Part shown: positions 8,835 to 17,535 of the stretch, piece by piece
How positions within the stretch are numbered: position 1 is the first letter of the stretch
Layout of the letters: each line of letters opens with the position of its first letter
From: Chloroflexota bacterium
GTDB lineage: Bacteria > Chloroflexota > Anaerolineae > J036 > Brachytrichaceae
Length of the DNA stretch: 61,256 nt
Assembly (NCBI GenBank): GCA_023382055.1
Contig: JAMCQN010000011.1
Coordinates: 1-61,256, forward strand
Reading direction: 5' to 3'
Made by a program: the position numbers and the translations under genes
The notes under the pieces: generated by a model
Seen by the model: only the letters and a program-made list of their open reading frames with translations
Told to the model about the DNA's origin: nothing
The model's database searches: none

Positions 8835-9682
8835 GACTCTACGACGCGCTTGATCGAATAACTTAGATTCGCCAGACCATCGACTAAATCGGCTTCAGTG
8901 TGCGAAACCTCGCTGCGCATGGAGGCGAGATCACTGCTGCCCGCCGATAAAACGATCGTCAGATGTGCGCCGTCCTCCAGCAACTGGCCGCGCGACTTTA
9001 TATAGACCATGTTGTGGCGGGACTGCACGTCCTGCAAAAGCTCGGCGATGCGCGATTCGTCGCCGTGATCCAGTACCAGCGTCCGCTCGACGTAGCCGCC
9101 GGCGCCGATCGTCCTGGCCAGTATGGGCTGCAGAGAGCTGTTGTAGATTTCCTTCATCTCAGATGGCACTCCCGGCATACTCACGATCGTCGTCGTTCCG
9201 TTGACCTCCAGAACGACTCCAGGTGCAGCGCCGTTTGGATTGCTGATTGGCGCGCCGCCACGCGGCAGGACGGCCATTTTCCGGCGCGCATCGTTGAGGT
9301 CGGCGCTGAAATTCGCGCGTGTGCTGGCGATGAATTCATAGCGCCGGCGCACCATCTGCAGGGCTACTGGATCCTCGATCAGGTCGAGTTTCAATGCGCG
9401 AGACAGCGCGCGCATGGTAAGGTCGTCATCGGTCGGTCCGAGACCTCCCGTCGTGAGTACCAAACGAGGTCGCCGTTTCAGTGCACTCTCCAGAGCGTCA
9501 GCGATCTCGTCATATTCATCGCGCAGAATCACCGCGCGGCGCACGCGCGCGCCGATTGCCGTTAACTGGCGGATGAGCCAATGGGTATTCGTGTCCTGTA
9601 CCTGGCCGACCAGCAACTCGTTGCCGATTGCGAATATTTCGACGCAGCGTTCACAATCTTCCGCCTTTTGAATGTCATCCAT
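8831..9682 (-). CDS. CinA-like molybdopterin-binding-domain protein (COG1058)
   Basis: The product (283 residues from the ATG at 9682) begins with the MoCF/CinA N-terminal domain: EIFAIGNELLVGQVQDTNTH, LVLTTGGLGPTDDDLT, and NPNGAAPGVVLE followed by SMPGVPSEMKEI. It lacks the C-terminal nicotinamide-nucleotide amidase domain of full CinA (~410 residues), so it is the short form of unknown activity, possibly related to pyridine nucleotide or competence functions. An alternative TTG at 9715 would overlap the stop of the M20 peptidase by 4 nt and add 11 residues; the ATG is preferred because the family alignment begins only at EIFAIG. Confidence 0.85.
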   Translation of the reverse strand: MDDIQKAEDCERCVEIFAIGNELLVGQVQDTNTHWLIRQLTAIGARVRRAVILRDEYDEIADALESALKRRPRLVLTTGGLGPTDDDLTMRALSRALKLDLIEDPVALQMVRRRYEFIASTRANFSADLNDARRKMAVLPRGGAPISNPNGAAPGVVLEVNGTTTIVSMPGVPSEMKEIYNSSLQPILARTIGAGGYVERTLVLDHGDESRIAELLQDVQSRHNMVYIKSRGQLLEDGAHLTIVLSAGSSDLASMRSEVSHTEADLVDGLANLSYSIKRVVES

Positions 9683-9711
9683 ACGTGCTGTGATGATACA
9701 CCGCTCTAACT

Positions 9712-11103
9712 TCAAGCCAGCCCGCAGAAATGGCTTACGACATCGTATAACGCCTGAACACCCCAGGCCAGGGATTCAATCGATACACGCTCGTTGTGGC
9801 CATGCACCATATCGCTGAAGTGCTCGCCGGGCTTGAATTTCATCGGCGAAAACCCGTAACATATCGTGCCAAGCTTTGCCATATGTTTGGCGTCGGTTGC
9901 GCCGGTCAACATGGCTGGTATGGGTATTCCATACGGGTCATGGTGTTTCAGCGTCTGGCTGATGATGCGATAAAGCGGTGTGTTGGTGGTAAATTCAATC
10001 GGCGGCGATTCGCTGTCGATCTCGAAACTGATCATACTGCCGGCGCTGCCGAGAGCGCGCTTGAGCTCATGGATCATTTCGGCTCCGCCAAAACCAGGCA
10101 CCGTTCGACAATCGAGCACCGCGGATGCGCTGGAAGGGATGACGTTGGTTTTCTGCCCGGCGTACAAGCCTGTTGGTGTAACAGTGTTATGGGTGATTGC
10201 GCGTAACTCACCCGCCAGCCCTGGATCGCGTATGACTCTCTCCATGAGCGGCGAGCCTTTTTCATCGGTGCTGCTGAGCAGCGCCCTGATCCCCGCGCCC
10301 TGCGCACCGCCCAGGCCGTCCGCCAATCCCGACATGTAGGCGCGCGCAATAGGACTGACGTGCATGGGCAGACGAGCGCGCGAAAGCTTATCGACCGCGC
10401 GGGTCAGATGCACCACGGCGTTGTCATCGTGCGGCACGCTGGCATGTCCGGGTCGGCCTGTCGCGCTCATGTGCATCCAGACAGTGCCTTTCTCGGCGGC
10501 CTGTATCGGGTAGAAACACTTGCCGGATGCATACATGGTGTATCCCCCAAACTCGCTGAGACCATACTGAGCGCGCAGCAAGTCCGGATGGCGGACGATG
10601 AGGGGGCCAATGCCCTGGTCTGTGTCTGTCTCCTCATCGGCAGTGGCTGCCAGGATGATATCGCGCTGCAAAGTGCGCCCGGGTTGCTCGTTCAATTGCT
10701 GACGAATAGCCAGGAAGACCGCCAATTGCATTGCGCCGATGCCTTTCATATCCAGGGCGCCGCGGCCATACACATATCCGTCGCGCAGCATGCCGCCGAA
10801 AGGATCCACGCTCCAATGTTCGCGCTCGACAGGGACCACATCCGTGTGCGAATACAGGAGGAGCGGCGCCTCGCTGCCATTGCCCTTAATGCGCCCGACC
10901 ACATTGCCGCGATGCGGAGCCATCTCAATGACCACAGGTTCGATGCTGTTCTGGTGAAGTATGGAGGCGATGTAATCGGCTGCGGCGCTTTCATTGCCGG
11001 GTGGATTTGAGGTGTCGATGCGTATTAAATCCTGTAGCAGGTGGACGGTTTCCGCTGCCATGCCGTCCCGGTTCATGTCGGTCATGACTAAATTGTCCCA
11101 CAT
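9712..11103 (-). CDS. M20-family metallopeptidase / deacylase (ArgE/DapE/Acy1 type)
   Basis: Di-zinc amidohydrolase removing an acyl or amino-acid group from a small substrate. The 463-residue product has the expected ligands: LLLYSHTDVVPVE (His), GRGALDMKGIG (bridging Asp), ATADEETDTDQG (catalytic Glu plus ligand Glu), SEFGGY, and a C-terminal His in MVHGHNERV. The dimerisation lid lies at about 215-340 (GRPGHASVPHDDNA). The start could also be Met7 (11085) or Met15 (11061); no ribosome site decides it. It is divergent from proS. The substrate cannot be read from sequence. Confidence 0.88.
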   Translation of the reverse strand: MWDNLVMTDMNRDGMAAETVHLLQDLIRIDTSNPPGNESAAADYIASILHQNSIEPVVIEMAPHRGNVVGRIKGNGSEAPLLLYSHTDVVPVEREHWSVDPFGGMLRDGYVYGRGALDMKGIGAMQLAVFLAIRQQLNEQPGRTLQRDIILAATADEETDTDQGIGPLIVRHPDLLRAQYGLSEFGGYTMYASGKCFYPIQAAEKGTVWMHMSATGRPGHASVPHDDNAVVHLTRAVDKLSRARLPMHVSPIARAYMSGLADGLGGAQGAGIRALLSSTDEKGSPLMERVIRDPGLAGELRAITHNTVTPTGLYAGQKTNVIPSSASAVLDCRTVPGFGGAEMIHELKRALGSAGSMISFEIDSESPPIEFTTNTPLYRIISQTLKHHDPYGIPIPAMLTGATDAKHMAKLGTICYGFSPMKFKPGEHFSDMVHGHNERVSIESLAWGVQALYDVVSHFCGLA

Positions 11104-11105
11104 CG

Positions 11106-11111
11106 TATAAT
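11106..11111 (+). promoter_or_regulatory. Candidate -10 box for proS
   Basis: A perfect TATAAT lies 90 nt upstream of the proS ATG, just outside the divergent M20 gene. A good -35 hexamer is not apparent at the correct distance. Transcripts starting here would carry a leader of about 80 nt. Confidence 0.3.
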
Positions 11112-11200
11112 GTGCGGGCGTATTTCATAACACTTTCTGAAGCAGCAACACATCTGGAAGGTCTTCAATAGAGGGAACTCTGACCTGACTTGAGACGAAA

Positions 11201-12631
11201 ATGGCAAAAATAACTTCCCGCGCTAAAGATTACTCCGAGTGGTATCTTGATGTTATCCGTGAAGCCGACATGGCGGATTATGCCCCTGTACGCGGCTGCA
11301 TCGTCGTCAAGCCATACGGGTGGTCGCTTTACGAGAACATGCGAGACTTTCTCGATCGACGCTTCAAAGAAACGGGCCACAGCAACGCGGCTTTCCCAAT
11401 GTTCATTCCGATGAGTTTCCTGCAGAAAGAAGCTCAACACGTGAAAGGATTCAGCCCGGAACTTGCCGTGGTTACGGTGGGCGGCGGAGAGCAATTGGAA
11501 GAGCCGCTGGCTGTCCGACCGACCAGCGAAACCATCATCGGTTATATGTATGCGCAGTGGGTGAAGTCATACCGCGACCTGCCGGTGCTGATCAATGCAT
11601 GGAACAGTGTGGTGCGCTGGGAGAAACGAACGCGGCCATTCCTGCGCACGACCGAATTCTACTGGCAGGAAGGTCATACCGCGCACGCTACGCATGAGGA
11701 ATCGACTGAAGAGGTGATGCGCATGCTGGATGTGTATGCCGCGCATGCCTTCGAGGAGTGCGCCATCCCGGTAATCAAGGGGCGCAAAAGCATCAGCGAA
11801 CGATTTGCCGGCGCCGACAAAACATTCAGCATCGAGGCAATGATGGGCGACAAGAAAGCGCTGCAATCGGGCACCAGCCATGACCTGGGCCAGAACTTTG
11901 CGAAGGCCTTTGGCATTAAATTTCTGGATCGCGACAACACCGAGAAACTGTGCTGGACAACCTCATGGGGCATGAGCTGGCGTATGCTGGGAGCCGTCAT
12001 CATGGTGCATGGCGATGACCAGGGCTTGCGCCTGCCGCCAAAAATCGCGCCGGTACAGGTTGCGATTGTGCCCATCTACAAAAATGATGGCGAGAAGGGG
12101 GTTGTTATGGAGGCGTCGGATCGCGTATTCAGGATGCTCAAGGCATCCGGCATGCGCGTCAAACTGGATGATCGCGAAGAGACACCCGGGTTCAAGTTCA
12201 ACGACTGGGAGATGCGCGGCGTGCCGGTGCGCGTCGAGATCGGGCCGCGCGATGTTGCTAATCAATCGGTGGCGCTGGCGCGCCGCGACGTGCCCGGCAA
12301 GGCCGGCAAGAGCTTTGTGCCACAGAGCGAACTGGCACAGCGCATCACCGCCTTATTTGAAGAGATTCAGTCAGGTCTGCTGCAGCAGGCCACCAGATTC
12401 CGTGACGCCAATATTCGCGAGGTCGATTCCTATGCCGACTTGAGAGAGGCTGTTGAGGATGGGTTTGCGCTTGCGCCCGTGGTGGATGACCCAGCCATCG
12501 ACGCACAGATCAAAGAAGAGACGAAAGCCACAAACCGCTGTTTCCCCCTTGATCAGGCGCAGGGCGAATGGAAGTGCATCATCACCGGCAGGCCGGTACG
12601 GGAACGCGCGTTATTCGGTAAAGCATACTGA
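11201..12631 (+). CDS. proS: Prolyl-tRNA synthetase, archaeal/eukaryotic type
   Basis: Class II aminoacyl-tRNA synthetase that charges tRNA-Pro. The 476-residue product is the short archaeal/eukaryotic-like form, without the ~180-residue editing insertion of typical bacterial ProRS. Motifs: VRGCIVVKPYGWSLYENM, the class II motif 2 region VVRWEKRTRPFLRTTEFYWQ with EGHTAHAT, TSHDLGQNFAKAF, and motif 3-like WGMSWRMLGAVIMVHGDDQG. The anticodon-binding domain follows (PVQVAIVPIY, LDDREETPGFKFNDWEMRGV), and the C-terminal domain ends CIITGRPVRERALFGKAY. Confidence 0.97.
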   Translation: MAKITSRAKDYSEWYLDVIREADMADYAPVRGCIVVKPYGWSLYENMRDFLDRRFKETGHSNAAFPMFIPMSFLQKEAQHVKGFSPELAVVTVGGGEQLEEPLAVRPTSETIIGYMYAQWVKSYRDLPVLINAWNSVVRWEKRTRPFLRTTEFYWQEGHTAHATHEESTEEVMRMLDVYAAHAFEECAIPVIKGRKSISERFAGADKTFSIEAMMGDKKALQSGTSHDLGQNFAKAFGIKFLDRDNTEKLCWTTSWGMSWRMLGAVIMVHGDDQGLRLPPKIAPVQVAIVPIYKNDGEKGVVMEASDRVFRMLKASGMRVKLDDREETPGFKFNDWEMRGVPVRVEIGPRDVANQSVALARRDVPGKAGKSFVPQSELAQRITALFEEIQSGLLQQATRFRDANIREVDSYADLREAVEDGFALAPVVDDPAIDAQIKEETKATNRCFPLDQAQGEWKCIITGRPVRERALFGKAY

Positions 12632-12848
12632 ACATGATTTGCAGGCGCCATCGACTGGCAAATAGCATGTAAACGCACGGTAATCATCGCAATTTGCACG
12701 GTTTTGACTGATAAAATAGGACGATGCATCCGGTGCTTGTAGTCGTAACAGTAGACAATCGTACAGGACAATACCTGGCAGGCGACGTGCTTCCTGTTCT
12801 GTACGCATGAGACAGGCCGGTTGATGTCTATATAAATTGGCAAATCTC

Positions 12849-15806
12849 ATGAAGCGTGACTACATAAGGGATAGAGTCTTTCGGTGGTTGCTGGTCGCAT
12901 CTATCTCCGCTGTGCTGCTGCTACCTGCCCCCGCAACTGCGCAAGTTGCCACCCCGCTTCCACCGTATGCAAAGACTGTAGCTGCCATTATCAAGAACAT
13001 GAGTGTTGATGAGAAAGTCGGTCAACTGTTTCTGGTCAGTTTTCCGGGTACAGACACCTCCCAATCTTCTGATATCGCCGATCTCATCACGAATTACCGA
13101 GTTGGCGGGGTGCAGCTCAAGGCCTCCAACCAGAATGTTACGAACAGCTCAGACGGCGCTTATCGACTGGCGGATCTGACGAACCGACTGCAGACACTGG
13201 CTGCCATAACCGAGACGGTTCCCACTGTGGAGCCAGGGGTAACACGCACAGCAGTGGTATCACCGCGCTCATTTCCGTCAGGCATTGACTTTATCCCGCT
13301 CTTTATCGCAACAGCGGAAGAGGGAGACGGCGCACCCAATTCAGAAATCACACAGGGTATCACTCAAGTGCCAAGTGAACTCGCCATTGGCGCGACCTGG
13401 CATACCGACAACGCCAGTATTGTGGGTCAGATTGCAGGGAAAGAACTATCACTGATGGGCATTAATGTGCTCTTCGGCCCTGTACTGGATGTTCTGGATG
13501 ATCCCAAGACAAGCACACCGTATGATCTTGGCACGCGCGTCTTCGGCGGCGATCCTTACTGGGTCGGAAAATTCGGCCAGCAGTACATCAGTGGCGTGCA
13601 CATTGGCAGCAAGAATCGCATTGCGGTTATCTCGTCGCGCTTCCCTGGCCTTGGCTCTGCTGATCGCAGCGTAGAAGATGAGATACCAACGGTCCAGAAA
13701 TCGCTTGAACAATTGAAGCAGATCGAACTGGCGCCTTTTTTCGCCGTGACGCAACTGGACAACGATAAACCGGTTACCAGTACCACCGATGGATTACTGG
13801 TCTCGCACATCCGGTATCGCGGTTTTCAGGGAAACATTCGCGCCACGTCGCGTCCGGTCAGCCTCGATCCCAAGGCATACCAGGCGCTAATGACCTTGCC
13901 CGAGATCGCGCCCTGGCGTAATGCTGGCGGCGTGACATTCAGCGACTCACTGGGCGTCCGGGGCGTTCGGCGTTTCTACGATCCACTCGACCTGACGTTC
14001 AATGCCCGCCGGGTAGCGCAGGAAGCCTTCCTGGCCGGAAATGATGTACTGACCCTGGGCGGTTTCGGACTCACATCATCATGGCAGGAGCAACTGGCCA
14101 ATATTAAAGACACTATCCAGTTTTTCCGCGAGAGATATGTCAGCGATCAAACGTTCGCCGCCCGAGTCGACTCCGCACTCACGCGGATCATCGCGCTGAA
14201 ACTGAAGATCTACCAGGGTGACTTTACGCTGGGCAATGTGATCGATATTCCCAATCTCGCCAGCGCGATTACTCCCAATAATGAGATCATCGCTAACATC
14301 GCCAAACAAGCGATTACGCTGCTATCACCCAGTGCGCGCGACCTGCCGGCACTGGTGCCGACTTCCCCCGGCAAAGACGAGAGCATCGTATTCATCACAG
14401 ATGACCGTCAGATCAAAGAGTGCCCGAAGTGCGCCTCATACTCAGCGATTCCCCGCAACGCGCTGAGGGATATTGCCCTTAACTTATATGGGCCAAATAC
14501 AACGGGGCAATTGATCCCCTCCCACGTATCAGCCTATACCTTTAGTGAATTGGCTGCATATAACACGCGGCCGAGTGTAGCCACGAGTGCGACGGTGACC
14601 GTCACGAATACGGCCACACCGATAAGCGGTACTGCGTCTGTTGTGACTCCGGCCCTGCCAACAGATGCACAGCGCATCCAGGCATCAATCGACGGCGCAG
14701 ACCTGATCGTGTTTGCGATGCTCGACCTGAATCCTGACGTAAAGTCCACCAAGGTTTTCCGCGACTTCCTGGCTCAGAGCGCCGACGCGCTGCGAGACAA
14801 GCGCGTCGTCGTGTTTGCTTTTGGCGCGCCCTACTACCTTGATACTACTGAGATCAGTAAGTTAACCGCATATTACGGTGTTTACAGTCATGTTCCGGTG
14901 TTTCTCGAGGCTGCAATACGCGCCTTGTTTGGCGAATATCCATCCGAAGGGGCTTCGCCCATCTCCATTAAGTCGTTGAACTACACCCTGTTATCAGAGA
15001 CTGCCCCTGACCCAAATCAGGTCATCCCACTTACTGCCGTGAATCCCGTCTCCAGCACCGAGACGACGGCCAGTTCCCTTGAGATGAAGATTGGCGACAA
15101 GATCAAACTGCGCGCCGGCCCTATCGTTGATCGTAATAATCATCTGGTGCCTGACGGCACGCAAGTGCAGTTTGTCCTGGCATACCCCACTGAGCGGGTG
15201 GAACAACAACAGACTCCCATATCCACGAAGGACGGTATTGCTGAAACGACTGTTGTCATTGAACGTAAAGGCACATTGGAGATACGGGCGCAGGCCGATC
15301 CAGCGCTGTCATCTTATGTGATTCGTGTCAATATCGGAGATAATGCCGCTTCGATAGAGACCATCAAGCCCACCGCGTTGCCGACTGTAACGCCCGAGCC
15401 GACGCCGACGCCGACCGAACAGCCCACGGTTCCCGTGACGATCGCTTCGACGCCGGTAGTGACGCCACAAACTCCGCAAATAATAGCCCGATCGAGTATC
15501 GGTGGATTTGTCATTGCGCTGCTCGCGCTTGTGGTCATCGCACTGGTTGCAATCCTGGCGTTGAACGGTACAAACCGCGTGCGCCCAAACCTGCGCTGGC
15601 GTGTCGTGCTGCTCAGTTGGAGTTCAGGCTGGATAGGATATGTCGTGTATGCTGCCGGAATACCGGGCACCAGCGGTATCGCTGAGATAATGGGGTGGGT
15701 TGGCTCCGTCATCCTGACGGTCATCGTCTCGACCGTAGTGTTGCTGGCGGGTGTCGTAGTCGTCATTCTGGCTGAAGATCAACCTGTAAAACCATTCCGT
15801 GGCTGA
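12849..15806 (+). CDS. Membrane-anchored GH3-family (NagZ-like) protein lacking the catalytic His motif
   Basis: The 985-residue product has a signal peptide (about 1-32, MKRDYIRDRVFRWLLVASIS then AVLLLPAPATAQ). A glycoside hydrolase family 3 domain follows: NMSVDEKVGQLFLVSFPG, ELSLMGINVLFGPVLDV, and the putative nucleophile Asp366 in GVTFSDSLGVRGV. The NagZ signature KHFPGHGDT is altered: the aligned stretch is SRFPGLGSA (around 263-271), so both the acid/base His and its Asp partner are absent. A second domain (~500-680) and a beta-rich part (~740-830) follow, then a Pro/Thr linker and about three membrane helices near the C-terminus. The ATG at 12849 is chosen over the TTG at 12837 because it directly opens the signal peptide. 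It may be a non-catalytic glycan binder. Confidence 0.85.
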   Translation: MKRDYIRDRVFRWLLVASISAVLLLPAPATAQVATPLPPYAKTVAAIIKNMSVDEKVGQLFLVSFPGTDTSQSSDIADLITNYRVGGVQLKASNQNVTNSSDGAYRLADLTNRLQTLAAITETVPTVEPGVTRTAVVSPRSFPSGIDFIPLFIATAEEGDGAPNSEITQGITQVPSELAIGATWHTDNASIVGQIAGKELSLMGINVLFGPVLDVLDDPKTSTPYDLGTRVFGGDPYWVGKFGQQYISGVHIGSKNRIAVISSRFPGLGSADRSVEDEIPTVQKSLEQLKQIELAPFFAVTQLDNDKPVTSTTDGLLVSHIRYRGFQGNIRATSRPVSLDPKAYQALMTLPEIAPWRNAGGVTFSDSLGVRGVRRFYDPLDLTFNARRVAQEAFLAGNDVLTLGGFGLTSSWQEQLANIKDTIQFFRERYVSDQTFAARVDSALTRIIALKLKIYQGDFTLGNVIDIPNLASAITPNNEIIANIAKQAITLLSPSARDLPALVPTSPGKDESIVFITDDRQIKECPKCASYSAIPRNALRDIALNLYGPNTTGQLIPSHVSAYTFSELAAYNTRPSVATSATVTVTNTATPISGTASVVTPALPTDAQRIQASIDGADLIVFAMLDLNPDVKSTKVFRDFLAQSADALRDKRVVVFAFGAPYYLDTTEISKLTAYYGVYSHVPVFLEAAIRALFGEYPSEGASPISIKSLNYTLLSETAPDPNQVIPLTAVNPVSSTETTASSLEMKIGDKIKLRAGPIVDRNNHLVPDGTQVQFVLAYPTERVEQQQTPISTKDGIAETTVVIERKGTLEIRAQADPALSSYVIRVNIGDNAASIETIKPTALPTVTPEPTPTPTEQPTVPVTIASTPVVTPQTPQIIARSSIGGFVIALLALVVIALVAILALNGTNRVRPNLRWRVVLLSWSSGWIGYVVYAAGIPGTSGIAEIMGWVGSVILTVIVSTVVLLAGVVVVILAEDQPVKPFRG

Positions 15807-15834
15807 TGAGTCACTGGCATTGAGAGAGGTAACA

Positions 15835-16167
15835 ATGGGGTTTCTTAAACGACTATTCGGCGCGGGCGGCACCGCTAATCGTGACAGTAACGATCCAAAC
15901 GCGATCATCCTATACATTAAGGTCGGGAAGTGCGGAGCGATTGCCCGCGTGCGCGTAGATAAGCGCAACGATCTGAGCCTGGATGATGACGGTGAAAGTT
16001 ATGTCGTCCGCAAACAGATCGTCGACAATGTGTGTTATGGCACAGCGGAGCTGGAAATGCATTTCGATACAGGCCACAACGAGACCAGCAGGCATCTGGA
16101 AAGTGGCGAATTCGTGACACGCGCCGAATGGGATGAGCAGGAGCGTTTGCGGGTATCCCCTCGGTAG
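15835..16167 (+). CDS. Small conserved-looking protein of unknown function
   Basis: A 110-residue soluble protein beginning MGFLKRLFGAGG and containing NAIILYIKVGKCGAIARVRV, then a charged stretch (DLSLDDDGESYVVRKQIVDN) and EWDEQERLR near the end. No family is recognised. The start at 15835 is supported by AGAGAGG just upstream; an earlier in-frame GTG-type start would overlap the GH3 gene by 8 nt. It lies between the GH3 gene and the SIS gene with short gaps, suggesting co-transcription. Confidence 0.75.
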   Translation: MGFLKRLFGAGGTANRDSNDPNAIILYIKVGKCGAIARVRVDKRNDLSLDDDGESYVVRKQIVDNVCYGTAELEMHFDTGHNETSRHLESGEFVTRAEWDEQERLRVSPR

Positions 16168-16196
16168 CTGGAGCATTGGGGTGCGATAATCATTTG

Positions 16197-17249
16197 ATGG
16201 CTAACCGACGACCTGCATCATTGATGCGACAGGAAATACACGAACAGCCCGACGTGCTTACACGACTCGCTGCCAGCGCTCGTCCGGTTCTGTCAGAGGT
16301 AGCCAAAAGGGCGCGGGATTGCCAGTTTGCCGTTCTGGCGGCTCGTGGAAGCAGTGACAACGCATCGACGTATGGCAAATATCTGCTGGAAGGTGTTGTC
16401 GGCATGCCGACGGCGCTTGCTTCGCCGTCGCTCTATACCCTGTATAACACGCCGCCGCGATTGAGTCATGCGCTGGTTATCGGTGTTTCGCAGAGCGGCC
16501 AATCGGCGGATGTCGTGCGAGTGCTGCATGAAGCACGAGAGCAGGGCGCCGTCACACTGGTTGTGACTAACACGGCTGGGTCCCCCCTGACGGCAGCGGC
16601 AGACCATGTCATATTGCTTGATGTGGGGCTGGAACGCGCGCTGGCGGCGACAAAAACGGTCACCGCGCAGTGTCTCGTTTATGCGCTTCTCGCGGAAGAA
16701 CTCAGCAGTCATGTAAACCTGCAGGAAGGCATTGCGCAGATCGGTCGGCATATTACTCACGTGCTGGACCGCGAGGAACAGATCGCTGAACTGGCTGGCG
16801 CATGGTTGGAAGCAGAACGGGCTGCCATCATCGGCCGTGGGTATACCTATGGCGCGGCGCAGGAATGCGCGCTGAAGCTAAAAGAAACATGTTATATGAG
16901 CGCAGAGCCATACTCGGCAGCGGACTTTCAGCACGGACCGCTTGCGATGATCGAATCCGGGTATCCATTGCTTGCCATACTGAACCAGGATGCAACCTTG
17001 GAAACCACGCTGGACCTGATGAAACGGGCGCATGCGCGCGGCGCGCGGATTGTCGCGTTTTCATCTGCGCCAATGGGTGGCGCGCAAGCCGACCCATACG
17101 CACGGTTCGTGCTGGATAATCCAGCGCCGCTGATCAGCACGATCCCGTTCATCGTCACCGGACAGATATTTGCCATGCGTCTGGCTACGTTGCGTGGATA
17201 TGATCCGGATATATCGCGCGGACTGAGTAAAGTGACTGTCACGATCTAG
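16197..17249 (+). CDS. SIS-domain glucosamine-6-phosphate deaminase/isomerase-like protein (GlmS C-half/NagB-II type)
   Basis: The product (350 residues) consists of two SIS sugar-phosphate isomerase domains with no glutaminase domain, the architecture of NagB-II/AgaS-like enzymes that act on glucosamine-6-phosphate or related sugars. Evidence: SLMRQEIHEQPDVL at the N-terminus, LAARGSSDNASTYGKYLLE, IGVSQSGQSADVV (phosphosugar loop), VTNTAGSPL, then in the second domain AIIGRGYTYGAAQECALKLK, ETCYMSAEPYSAADFQHGP and the C-terminal RGLSKVTVT. The ATG at 16197 is used. Proximity to a NagZ-like GH3 gene hints at amino-sugar or cell-wall recycling. Its stop codon is followed immediately by an MFS gene remnant. 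Confidence 0.88.
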   Translation: MANRRPASLMRQEIHEQPDVLTRLAASARPVLSEVAKRARDCQFAVLAARGSSDNASTYGKYLLEGVVGMPTALASPSLYTLYNTPPRLSHALVIGVSQSGQSADVVRVLHEAREQGAVTLVVTNTAGSPLTAAADHVILLDVGLERALAATKTVTAQCLVYALLAEELSSHVNLQEGIAQIGRHITHVLDREEQIAELAGAWLEAERAAIIGRGYTYGAAQECALKLKETCYMSAEPYSAADFQHGPLAMIESGYPLLAILNQDATLETTLDLMKRAHARGARIVAFSSAPMGGAQADPYARFVLDNPAPLISTIPFIVTGQIFAMRLATLRGYDPDISRGLSKVTVTI

Positions 17250-17509
17250 ATTGCGTTTGCGATGTTGATCCTGTCGGTGCGTTCGTTTTTTACCTCGCTG
17301 GTCGGCGCGCCCTGGACCGCGGCCATGGGACAGATGGTTCCGCTGCAGTTGCGAGCAAGATACTTTTCCGCTCGGAATTTCGCTGGAGATACCGACCGTT
17401 GTTTCTCGCCTCCGGTCTGTTGCGCTGCCTGACCGGGATACTGCTGCTCGTGCTGGTCAGAGACTGGGCAACCGCAAGGTCGAAAGCATCCATTGCGGCC
17501 GCTGCCTGA
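17250..17509 (+). pseudogene. Remnant of an MFS transporter gene (5' and internal deletions)
   Basis: Immediately after the SIS stop, in the same frame, the translation reads LILSVRSFFTSLVGAPWTAA then MGQMVPLQLRARYFSARNF, which resembles the TM4-TM5 region and cytoplasmic loop of Chloroflexota-type MFS transporters. Around 17376-17390 it shifts frame and continues as FRWRYRPLFLASGLLRCLTG then ILLLVLVRDW, resembling the last helix and C-terminal tail of the same family, ending at TGA 17507-17509. The N-terminal third and roughly the C-terminal half are missing. It is read here as a gene that lost its 5' part and an internal block. Confidence 0.65.
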
Positions 17510-17535
17510 TCGCCCACTCGATGTAAACTAAGATC

